Shown here piece after piece: positions 18,051 to 24,767 of a DNA stretch of 64,000 bases. The DNA comes from Streptomyces sp. JH14 (GTDB taxonomy: Bacteria > Actinomycetota > Actinomycetes > Streptomycetales > Streptomycetaceae), in NCBI RefSeq assembly GCF_029428675.1, contig NZ_JAJNEL010000001.1, forward strand, positions 5,332,001 to 5,396,000, written 5' to 3'. Both the position numbers and the translations under genes were made by a program. The first letter of the stretch is position 1; every line of letters starts with the position of its first letter. The notes below the pieces were generated by a model. That model worked only from the letters and a program-made list of their open reading frames with translations. It was not told the origin of the DNA and made no database searches.

Positions 18051-19496
18051 ATGACTTCCACCCACGCCTTCTGGCTCGCCGGCCGCCAGGCCACCGGCGA
18101 GGCCAGCTTCGACGTCACCAACCCCTGGGACGGTCGTCTCGTCGGTACCGTCAGCGTGCCGACCGACGCGCAGATCGAAGAGGCCGTCGCCGCCGCGCAC
18201 GCCGTGCGCGAGGAGTTCGCCGCGACCCCCGCCCACGTCCGCGCCGCCGCCCTCGACCACGTCGTGCGGCGCCTGGTGGAGCGCACCGAGGAGATCGCCC
18301 AGCTGATCTCCGCCGAGAACGGCAAGCCCATCAAGTGGGCCCGCGGCGAGGTCGGCCGCGCCGTCTCCGTGTTCCGGTTCGCCTCCGAGGAGGCCCGACG
18401 CTTCAACAGCGGCGACGCCCAGCGGCTCGACACCGACGCCGGTGGCACCGGCCGTCTCGGGCTGACCCGGCGCTTCCCGCGCGGCACGGTCCTCGGCATC
18501 GCGCCCTTCAACTTCCCGCTGAACCTGAGCGCCCACAAGGTGGCCCCGGCCATCGCCGTCGGCGCCCCGATCATCCTGAAGCCCGCCCCGGCCACCCCGA
18601 TCTCGTCGCTGATCCTCGGTGAGCTGCTGGCCGAGACGGACCTCCCGGCCGGTTCGTGGTCCGTGCTCACGGTGTCCAACGACCGCATGCCCGCCCTCGT
18701 ACAGGACGAGCGCCTGCCCGTGATCTCCTTCACCGGGTCCGCCCCGGTCGGTTACTCGATCATGGAGTCGGTACCGCGCAAGCACTGCACCCTTGAGCTC
18801 GGCGGCAACGCCGCGGCGGTCGTCCTCGGCGACTACGCGTCCGACGAGGACCTGGACTGGGCCGCGACCCGCATCGCGACCTTCTCCAACTACCAGGGCG
18901 GCCAGTCCTGCATCTCGGTGCAGCGCGTCATCGCGGACGCCTCGGTCTACGACCGGCTCGTCCCGAAGATCGTCGCGGCCGTCGAGGCCCAGGTCACCGG
19001 CGACCCGTCCGACGACGCCACGGACGTCGGCCCGCTGGTCAACGAGGACGCCGCCAAGCGCGTCGAGTCCTGGGTCGACGAGGCGGTGCAGGCCGGCGCC
19101 CAGCTGCTCGCCGGCGGAAAGCGGGACGGTGCGACCTACGCGCCGACCGTGCTCACGGAGCTCCCGGACGGCGTCACCCTCGCCGCCGAGGAGGTCTTCG
19201 GACCGGTGCTGACCGTCCAGAAGGTGTCCGGCGAGGCCGAGGCCTTCGCCTCCGTCAACGCGTCCAAGTACGGCCTGCAGGCAGGCGTGTTCACCCACGA
19301 CCTGCAGAGCGCCTTCCGTGCCCACCGCGCTCTCGAGGTCGGCGGTGTGATCATCGGTGACGTCCCCTCGTACCGCGCGGACCAGATGCCGTACGGCGGA
19401 GTCAAGCAGTCCGGCGTCGGCCGCGAGGGCGTCCGTTACGCGATGGACGACTACACCTACGAGCGCGTGCTGGTCCTCACCGGCCTCGCCCTGTAG
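18051..19496 (+). CDS. NAD-dependent aldehyde dehydrogenase (succinate-semialdehyde-type candidate)
   Basis: 481-residue aldehyde dehydrogenase. Motifs are GIAPFNFPLNLSAHKVAPA (cofactor binding), FTGSAPVGY, the LELGGN glutamate, and the GGQSCISVQR catalytic cysteine. The FNFPLNL and SCISVQR variants are shared with the GapN/lactaldehyde-like branch rather than the GabD branch, so the substrate is uncertain. The ATG at 18051 starts MTSTHAFWLAGR. Position next to a PucR regulator and near gabT suggests oxidation of succinate semialdehyde or a related amine-derived aldehyde. A strong terminator follows. Confidence 0.82.
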   Translation: MTSTHAFWLAGRQATGEASFDVTNPWDGRLVGTVSVPTDAQIEEAVAAAHAVREEFAATPAHVRAAALDHVVRRLVERTEEIAQLISAENGKPIKWARGEVGRAVSVFRFASEEARRFNSGDAQRLDTDAGGTGRLGLTRRFPRGTVLGIAPFNFPLNLSAHKVAPAIAVGAPIILKPAPATPISSLILGELLAETDLPAGSWSVLTVSNDRMPALVQDERLPVISFTGSAPVGYSIMESVPRKHCTLELGGNAAAVVLGDYASDEDLDWAATRIATFSNYQGGQSCISVQRVIADASVYDRLVPKIVAAVEAQVTGDPSDDATDVGPLVNEDAAKRVESWVDEAVQAGAQLLAGGKRDGATYAPTVLTELPDGVTLAAEEVFGPVLTVQKVSGEAEAFASVNASKYGLQAGVFTHDLQSAFRAHRALEVGGVIIGDVPSYRADQMPYGGVKQSGVGREGVRYAMDDYTYERVLVLTGLAL

Positions 19497-19566
19497 CGCG
19501 GAATCGAACCGATCCGCCTCAGCCGCCTGTAATCCGCCTGGACAGCACGACAACAGGCGGCAGCCG

Positions 19567-19603
19567 AACGGCCGGAGCCCACTGTGCGGGGGCTCCGGCC
19601 GTT
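19567..19603 (+). terminator. Terminator after aldehyde dehydrogenase
   Basis: AACGGCCGGAGCCC at 19567-19580 pairs perfectly with GGGCTCCGGCCGTT at 19590-19603, giving a 14-bp stem with a 9-base loop about 70 bases after the stop codon. There is no long T run, as is usual in streptomycetes. Confidence 0.8.
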
Positions 19604-19668
19604 CTCGCGTATCTGCACCCTGACCTGCAAGTATCGTTAGGTCTTGGCTAGTTCAAACGGGTGGCTGG

Positions 19669-19719
19669 GAAAAGCCGTCGTGGCGCTAGTCACCGTGGGT
19701 TCAAATCCCATACCCACCG
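19669..19719 (+). repeat. 3' half of a tRNA-Ser, putative attachment site remnant
   Basis: From the anticodon loop onward this reads like a class II serine tRNA: a long variable arm (GTGGCGCTAGTCAC, about 19680-19693), a T-arm with stem GTGGG/CCCAT and loop TTCAAAT (19695-19711), an acceptor 3' strand ACCCACC (19712-19718) and discriminator G. No matching 5' acceptor strand (GGTGGGT) or D-arm lies upstream, so this is not an intact tRNA gene. Homology confined to the anticodon loop through the 3' end is the classic att core left by tyrosine-recombinase elements. A 7-bp inverted repeat TGACCTG/CAGGTCA (19621-19627, 19723-19729) flanks it. It marks the left edge of the accessory region. Confidence 0.7.
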
Positions 19720-19886
19720 CGACAGGTCAGCATCTGGGCTGGCCACAAGCGGTGCCCCTGACGTGGGCGCCCCGCACCGCAGAGCGATCACGAAAGAGAG
19801 GGCACGGGACACAACAGTCCCAGGCTGACGACGGGAAGCGCCGCCAGCCCCACGCGAACGGCGGAGGGCCCAAGCATGGGCACGCC

Positions 19887-19971
19887 TTCGACCCTCATGT
19901 CCCGGACCCTCATATTCCGCTCCTTCACTCGGACAGTCGGTACTCGAACAATAGGTACTCGGACAGCCGCC
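19887..19971. repeat. 15-bp tandem periodicity
   Basis: Two diverged 15-bp units GACCCTCATGTCCCG/GACCCTCATATTCCG are followed, after 7 bases, by three units ACTCGGACAGTCGGT, ACTCGAACAATAGGT and ACTCGGACAGCCGCC at 19927-19971. The array abuts the stop codon of the DUF1906 gene. A 15-base period could be residue of a pentapeptide-repeat coding segment, but no frame gives the canonical A(D/N)LXX pattern. Confidence 0.5.
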
Positions 19972-19974
19972 GGT

Positions 19975-20802
19975 TCAACCTGTGATGGCGACGGGCGCGT
20001 CCCACGCATCGCGGTCCACGGTGATCGTGTAACCGTTCCGCGTCTCCTTGCTGTTGACCATGTACTGGTGGGCGCGGCTGTGGCTGGTGTACTGCGTGGA
20101 CCCCCACGGCCAGTCCGTGGTCGTGGTGTTCGTCTTGTCCCACAGGGCGTACCAGAGGTTGCCCGGCAGGTCTGTCTTGTTGGCCGCGGTGGCGATGGCC
20201 TTGGCGCTGGAGCTGGTGAAACCGTAGAAGCCGGTGCGGTACGTCTTGGCGTGCAGGGCCTTGTCGAAGGCGCGAACGTACGTCAGTACGGCATCGTTGC
20301 ACGCCGTGTTCGTGCTGTTGTACGACTCCATGTCGAGGTAGATCGGGCTGCCGGCCTTCATCCCCAGGGCCGACGCCTTGGCCACCGCGTCCGCGCCGTC
20401 GCTGGCCCCGAGCGAGGCGGCTGTGGGGGCGGTGAGCTTCTCGGGGTTGGAACTCGTCTGGCACGGCGGCTGGGCGCCGACGTACAGCGGAATGAGCCTC
20501 CAGCCGACCGTGCTGACCGACTTCACCCAGGACGCGGTGAGGTTGGGCTGGCTGCAGCCGCGGTTCTTGCCGCCGACGTAGACGGCGGCGGCGCCGTAGA
20601 GCCCGCCGTGCCAGGCCCTCATCGCGGACAGAGAGGGCGCGGCGCAGGTGTCGAAGGCCCGGCCGGTGTACGTCTTCTGCGCGGGCCACGCCGTGGCGGC
20701 CATCGAGGTCTGCGCCGCGATCCCGGTACCGGCGACCACGGCAGCGCCGGCCGTGACCCAGGCAATGTAACGGCCCTTCTTGGACAGCCGATGGCTGGAC
20801 AT
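19975..20802 (-). CDS. exported DUF1906 (glycoside hydrolase-like) protein
   Basis: 275-residue secreted protein with a signal peptide (basic SSHRLSKKGRY, hydrophobic core, cleavage after about SMAATA near residue 37). A DUF1906 domain follows, a TIM-barrel related to GH25-like hydrolases and mycobacterial Rv2525c. Visible blocks are TGRAFDTCAAPSLSAMRAW at the start of the domain, GWRLIPLYVGAQ, the PIYLDMESYN strand with its acidic residues, and GFYGFTSS. Such proteins are thought to act on peptidoglycan or cell-envelope polysaccharide; activity is unproven. The ATG at 20802 is chosen for the signal peptide; another is at 20817. A perfect 11-bp inverted repeat lies just upstream. It is the first gene of the accessory region. 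Confidence 0.85.
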   Translation of the reverse strand: MSSHRLSKKGRYIAWVTAGAAVVAGTGIAAQTSMAATAWPAQKTYTGRAFDTCAAPSLSAMRAWHGGLYGAAAVYVGGKNRGCSQPNLTASWVKSVSTVGWRLIPLYVGAQPPCQTSSNPEKLTAPTAASLGASDGADAVAKASALGMKAGSPIYLDMESYNSTNTACNDAVLTYVRAFDKALHAKTYRTGFYGFTSSSAKAIATAANKTDLPGNLWYALWDKTNTTTTDWPWGSTQYTSHSRAHQYMVNSKETRNGYTITVDRDAWDAPVAITG

Positions 20803-20819
20803 TCCCACCCCATTCATGA

Positions 20820-20846
20820 CGCACGTCACGATATGCGTGACGTGCG
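20820..20846. promoter_or_regulatory. perfect 11-bp inverted repeat upstream of DUF1906 gene
   Basis: CGCACGTCACG (20820-20830), five-base spacer ATATG, CGTGACGTGCG (20836-20846). It lies 18 bases upstream of the DUF1906 ATG on the minus strand. The short spacer fits a dimeric regulator site or a leader hairpin that could occlude translation. Confidence 0.6.
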
Positions 20847-21136
20847 GATCAAAGACGATTGAGCCCCTGACACGGCGCCCATCCGCCACAGCGACGGCTG
20901 TGCGCGGCCCCAGGCGCCTGGGGCGGATCGCACCGTATCCAACGCGGCTGCACCGGTCGGGAAACTCCGTACCTTGATCGCCACAAGAATCCCTCAAGGC
21001 ATAGCAAAACCCGGCGCCACGTTCGCAGCTTTGGCCTCCACGCCGTGGCAAACCGGACTGCTCGAAGCTCGATGACCACAGCTCAACTCAGGCTAAACGT
21101 CCGGCGAGTCGGCGCCTTTGTTGCCACTGGGCCAGC
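20847..21136. other. intergenic, no gene recognised
   Basis: About 290 bases between the DUF1906 start and the end of the next minus-strand gene. I see no supported coding frame and no strong hairpin apart from the inverted repeat noted next to it. Confidence 0.5.
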
Positions 21137-21421
21137 TCACCAGTCCAGGTAGAATCGCTCGTCCTCTTCGTTTGGCTTCAGCGGCGCGAACTGCCGCAGT
21201 TCATTGCCGCGAATCATCCACGTGCGGAAGAACCCATCCTCCTGATCCATCACCAGGAGTTGCACCAGATCTGGCTCACGCCACGGCGCCTCGAAGACCC
21301 GCTGCTTGAGGGCGTCGAGGTCGGCATGGTTCAGGGCACCCGCGCACACCTCGCACTCCGGCTGCTTCCAACCGCACCACTGGTTGGTGTCAGTGCTGGT
21401 GAGCAGGTTCCACAGTGACAT
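21137..21421 (-). CDS. hypothetical protein
   Basis: Encodes a soluble acidic protein of 94 residues from the ATG at 21421 (MSLWNLLTSTDTNQW...), or 101 residues if the ATG at 21442 is used. It has a cysteine pair in CEVCAGALNH, a charged middle and an acidic end (EEDERFYLDW). The sequence reads as a folded protein with varied composition rather than as a shadow frame, and local GC is lower than in the flanking core genes, consistent with acquired DNA. I do not recognise the family. It could be an immunity-like small protein, but nothing shows this directly. Confidence 0.6.
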   Translation of the reverse strand: MSLWNLLTSTDTNQWCGWKQPECEVCAGALNHADLDALKQRVFEAPWREPDLVQLLVMDQEDGFFRTWMIRGNELRQFAPLKPNEEDERFYLDW

Positions 21422-21676
21422 CGCTGCCATATCGGCTTTCAAGTTCGTCGCGATGTGTCACATCAGCACCCCATGAACCGCGTCGGCGCATCGGCTCAGG
21501 GCGGAACGCCCGTACGCTCCCGCCATTTTGTGAATTGATGTCACTGGGGCGCCAGCACCAGCCGTGAGGGCCCAGGATCGGATCGCCGCCCTCGACGTGA
21601 GAGGGTGGCCGCAACTCCTGCCCGGGTGTTCGTCGAGGTGGTTGCACCAGAGGCGGGTGTCCGGCCGGAGGCATAG

Positions 21677-22819
21677 GTGAAGAGCCCTGACATGTCCCGC
21701 GGTGCTCGTCTGGCCGTCCACGGTGCCGTTTCCACATCGCTGTCGCTGTCCAGTGATCGCAGACTGCGCGAGCTCGTGGACGCCGCCACACCGATCGGGT
21801 CCGGCATCGGCGGGAAGTCGGTACTGCTGGAGGTCGACGGAACCTCGGTCTTCGTCAAACAGATACGTCTGACCGATCTGGAGCGACGGCCGGAGAACAT
21901 TCACTCCACGGCGAACTTGTTCGGACTGCCGGTCTTCTGTCAGTACGGTATCGGCAGTATCGGCAGCCCGGGGTTCGGAGCCTGGCGGGAGCTGGCCGTG
22001 CACGCCATGACCACGAACTGGGTGATCGCGGGAGACTACGAGGGTTTCCCCCTGATGTACCACTGGCGGGTGCTATCAGGCCCCGACCAGCCACTCCCGA
22101 GGAACTGGCCGATGTGGAACGAACTGTCGCCTACTGGGGAGGCGCATCGGGAGTGCGTCGCCGGATCGATGCTCTCCAGCAGTCCTCGGCGAGCCTCATG
22201 CTGTTCCTGGAGTACATCCCGCAGAACCTGCACGACTGGTTGGGCGTCCAGATCGGGGCCGGTGACGAGGTGGCCGAGCGGGCCTGCGCCATGGTGGACA
22301 ACGAGCTGAAGGCCGGCATCTCGTTCATGAACGCCCGTGGGCTGCTGCACTTCGACGCCCACTTCGAGAACATCCTGACCGACGGCGGGCGGCTCTTCTT
22401 CGCCGACTACGGCCTCGCGATCTCCTCCCGCTTCGATCTCGCGCAGGAAGAGGCCGACTTCCTCGACGAGCACCGAACCTACGACCGGTGCTACACCGTC
22501 ACGCATCTGGTGAACTGGCTGGCCGCCGCTCTGTACGGGTACGAACCGGAGGAGCGCAAGGAGTTTGTGCGCACCTGCGCCCAGGGGGCGCCCCCGGCGG
22601 ACATTCCCGCGGCGATCGCGGCACTCCTTGCCCGTCACGCGCCGGTGGCCGCAGTGATGGGGGGACTTCTATCACCGATTCCGGCAGGAGAGCCGGGCAA
22701 CCCCCTACCCGCTGCAGGCGATCCGCCGGATCGGGCAGCAGGACAGCCCGCCTGATGCGCCGACAGGGTCATCGGAAGGAAAGCCGTGCGACGCGTGCAC
22801 AGGCTCGCATCTCACTTGA
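21677..22819 (+). pseudogene. protein kinase-fold gene with two compensating frameshifts
   Basis: Codes for a kinase-like protein known from Streptomyces as 'protein kinase family protein'. Frame 1 covers the N-lobe (SGIGGKSVLLEVDG, VFVKQIRLTDLERRP, GFGAWRELAVHAMTTNW) to about 22099. There one G appears lost, so PLPEELADVERTVAYWGG is read as nonsense. A second frame covers the C-lobe, with the catalytic block GLLHFDAHFENIL (H-x-D-x-H-x-x-N) and the metal motif FFADYGLA, to about 22660. There an extra G in a six-G run breaks it again. Reading then returns to frame 1 (DFYHRFRQESRATPYPLQ) and stops at 22819. Removing both indels restores about 380 residues with intact catalytic residues. Either genuine decay or assembly errors. 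Confidence 0.75.
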
Positions 22820-23089
22820 ACGTACGACCACAGCGCCACCCTGCTCGCGCACGTGCTCATTGTGCCGCTGACCAACCGCGGAGACACCGATCTCTCGGCC
22901 TCGGATCGAGAACATCCCCCAAGCGGCGTGCAGTTGGTGCGAATACTCGCCGGACAGCCACGGTGTCGTCGCTGTCTGGTCCCGGCCGCGCCGAAATTCG
23001 GGCCTGTTGTGAAAGTGCTGATTGCGGTCATCGTCGGACGATTGCGATCAGCACAACTACAGCGCCGGCGGCCCCGGTTAGGGTCAAGC
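22820..23089. other. intergenic with an operator-like inverted repeat
   Basis: No supported gene. GTGCTGAT at 23015-23022 is repeated inverted as ATCAGCAC at 23047-23054, with an inner palindrome ATCGTC-G-GACGAT at 23030-23042. This lies 36 bases before the VOC gene and may be its operator. Confidence 0.5.
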
Positions 23090-23473
23090 ATGCGATCGAG
23101 AACCAGTGGCATGTGGTGGGGAACCGCGATCGAGGCGCCGGACCCGGGGGCCCTGGCCCGCTTCTACGCGAAGCTGGTGGGCTGGTCCCTCGTGCACGAG
23201 GAGCCGGGGACGGCCGTCGTCGCTCCGCCGCAGGGATCTGTCTATATCGTCTTTCAGCAGGCCGTCGGGTATCGGCCGCCCACGTGGCCGCCGGCCGACG
23301 GTGAGCAGCGCACGATGATGCACTTCGACTTCCAGGTGGGTGACCTGGACGAGGCGGCTGCCGAGGCCGTCGGCATGGGAGCGTCGCTGGCGCCGGTTCA
23401 ACCGCAGGAGAACGTTCGCGTGCTTTTCGATCCAGCTGGTCACCCCTTCTGCCTGTGCCGCGACGACGGGTAG
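23090..23473 (+). CDS. VOC (glyoxalase/bleomycin-resistance fold) family protein
   Basis: 127-residue single VOC domain protein built of paired beta-alpha-beta-beta-beta units. MWWGTAIEAPDPGALARFYAKLVGW opens the first half (only the IEAPDP and ALARFYAKLVGW parts are quoted as signature), MMHFDFQVGDLDEAAAEA opens the second, and it ends in RVLFDPAGHPFCLC. Possible metal ligands are the histidine in MMHFDF and late acidic residues, but the first-half ligand is not obvious. VOC proteins act as lyases, dioxygenases or antibiotic-binding proteins; the substrate is unknown. The ATG at 23090 is chosen since the region upstream is non-coding; an internal ATG at 23111 is possible. Next to it is a transposase remnant. 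Confidence 0.8.
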   Translation: MRSRTSGMWWGTAIEAPDPGALARFYAKLVGWSLVHEEPGTAVVAPPQGSVYIVFQQAVGYRPPTWPPADGEQRTMMHFDFQVGDLDEAAAEAVGMGASLAPVQPQENVRVLFDPAGHPFCLCRDDG

Positions 23474-23494
23474 CGGCGGTTGTGAACGCGCTGA

Positions 23495-23750
23495 TCACTG
23501 CCATTCGTTGATGGCTGCGACCAGCACGGTCGCTTCGTGGCGGACGGCGAGTCCGTCACGCCCGGTAGTGACGGCCCGATGCCGCTTGAGGCGGTGGACC
23601 CGCACTCGACCGCGTGCCGCTCGCGGTAGGCCCGGTCCTGTCGAACGTCGGTGGCCGTCCGCCGTGTGAGCCGCGCTTGATCCGGTTGCCGACCCGGTCG
23701 GCCGGGATGGCGAGGGCCGCTCGGCGCAGCCATGTCGTCCTCGCCCAGAC
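23495..23750 (-). pseudogene. decayed IS5-family transposase C-terminus
   Basis: On the minus strand three frames in succession carry pieces of an IS5-type DDE transposase. LAIPADRVGNRIKRGSHGG and RPPTFD come first, then YRERHAVECG with the catalytic glutamate, then RLKRHRAVTTGRDGLAV and RHEATVLVAAINEW to the stop at 23495. At least two frameshifts separate them, and the N-terminal two thirds including the first two aspartates are not seen. This is therefore an inactive fragment and evidence of past insertion in this region. No terminal inverted repeats of the element can be paired. Confidence 0.8.
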
Positions 23751-23854
23751 TCTTCACTCGCCACGGCACGACCATCGGGGGCCCCGGTCGCCAAGGCCTG
23801 TCCCGCTGCAACGCCGCAATGAGGCCGCGTCCTTTCGGATCTCGCCGGGGCGAG

Positions 23855-23903
23855 CGTGCGTCGTGACACCGCGGACAACGTGTCCGCGGTGTCACGACAC
23901 ACG
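23855..23903. repeat. 23-bp near-perfect palindrome with 3-base loop
   Basis: Bases 23860-23877 (GTCGTGACACCGCGGACA) are exactly inverted at 23881-23898, around ACG. Pairing extends four more bases on each side after one mismatch (23855-23858 with 23900-23903). It is far longer than the terminators elsewhere in this window and follows no intact gene. It may be a terminator, a mobile-element end, or a regulator site. Confidence 0.75.
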
Positions 23904-24419
23904 GTGGGCGCCGAGCTGGTGGTCGAGTCCCGCTCGGAACTCACGGCGCGGGACAGCGGTCAGCGTCGTCGTACCACCCGGGGATGTACGCCCTCAGCGT
24001 CCGTCCCGAGCCCCGCCCATCACGTGTTCCATCAGCGCAAAGGACTCGGCGCACAAGGTACCCATGTGCAAGGTGACACCGCGCTCTCGCCCGCGGCGCT
24101 GCACTCAACCCGGTGCGCGGTAGAGCAACTTTGGCGGGAGCCGTCATGGCCGCGGGGTCCTGGATGCCGACAGGGACAGCACGCCGATGCCGGGCGGCCG
24201 CTTCTCCTGGGGCAGCGGACAGCCCGTGCGTGGATCAATGTCAAGGCGTGTCGGCCGGGCGGGCGAGACGTCCTCCATTCGGCCCCGTAGCAGTTGCCGG
24301 TGCGGGCAGTTGGAGGTGGGCTGTCACTGCGCAGGGCGATCGTCGCCGGCGCCAGGAGGGGCCCCGCCGATCGGGCGGGACCAGCCCCCCACCGACCCAC
24401 ACGAGACTTGGAGATTTCC
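23904..24419. other. non-coding or decayed region
   Basis: About 500 bases upstream of the 57-residue gene. Several short open frames exist but none shows a recognisable family, ribosome site or consistent codon bias. Probably debris of the insertion-sequence region plus the promoter of the next gene. Confidence 0.45.
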
Positions 24420-24593
24420 ATGCCCTACCGCAAGGGACAGCACGTGGAGTACCGCGACCAGCAGGACGAGATTCAGCGCGGTGAGATCCGCAGTGCCGAA
24501 GGCAGCGGGGCGCAGGCTCGCTACGCCGTCCAGAACGAGGCGACCATGCGCGAAGACAAGATCAGCGAGAGCCAGATCGAGCGGGAGCTGTAG
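24420..24593 (+). CDS. small DUF2945-like (Tudor/SH3-like) protein
   Basis: 57-residue highly charged protein that opens with MPYRKGQHVEYRD and ends EDKISESQIEREL. The KGQHVEYRD ... EIQRGEIRSAEGS ... RYAVQNEAT pattern resembles short beta-barrel proteins of the DUF2945/hypervirulence-associated Tudor type, which are roughly this length. That match is by eye only. GGAG lies seven bases before the ATG at 24420, and a perfect 15-bp terminator hairpin begins 20 bases after the stop. It is therefore very likely a real monocistronic gene despite its size. Function unknown. Confidence 0.72.
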   Translation: MPYRKGQHVEYRDQQDEIQRGEIRSAEGSGAQARYAVQNEATMREDKISESQIEREL

Positions 24594-24612
24594 TAACAGC
24601 CCTGCCGACGCG

Positions 24613-24647
24613 GCCGCCGTTGCACCGAACCACGGTGCAACGGCGGC
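24613..24647 (+). terminator. Terminator after the 57-residue gene
   Basis: GCCGCCGTTGCACCG (24613-24627), loop AACCA, then the exact inverted complement at 24633-24647: a 15-bp stem. It could serve both this gene and the convergent phosphatase gene. Confidence 0.8.
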
Positions 24648-24767
24648 TACTCGTGTTTCACGTGGCGGCTGTTGCATATCCGGCCCCATCGCGAGGTCAA
24701 CGGTCCCGCACGAGTTCCACGCAGGCATCCGGTGCCCGTTCGTCGGGCCCGCGCTCGATCCACATCG

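Noticed and set aside
19640..19722. Intact tRNA gene
   Set aside because: No 5' acceptor strand or D-arm pairs with the clear 3' half, so only a remnant is supported.
19644..19985. 113-residue open frame across the tRNA remnant and tandem repeats
   Set aside because: Overlaps structural RNA sequence, lacks a ribosome site and shows no family.
22705..23112. 135-residue minus-strand frame between the kinase and VOC genes
   Set aside because: Opposite to the kinase gene end and an operator-like region, with Arg/Ser/Cys-rich nonsense composition.
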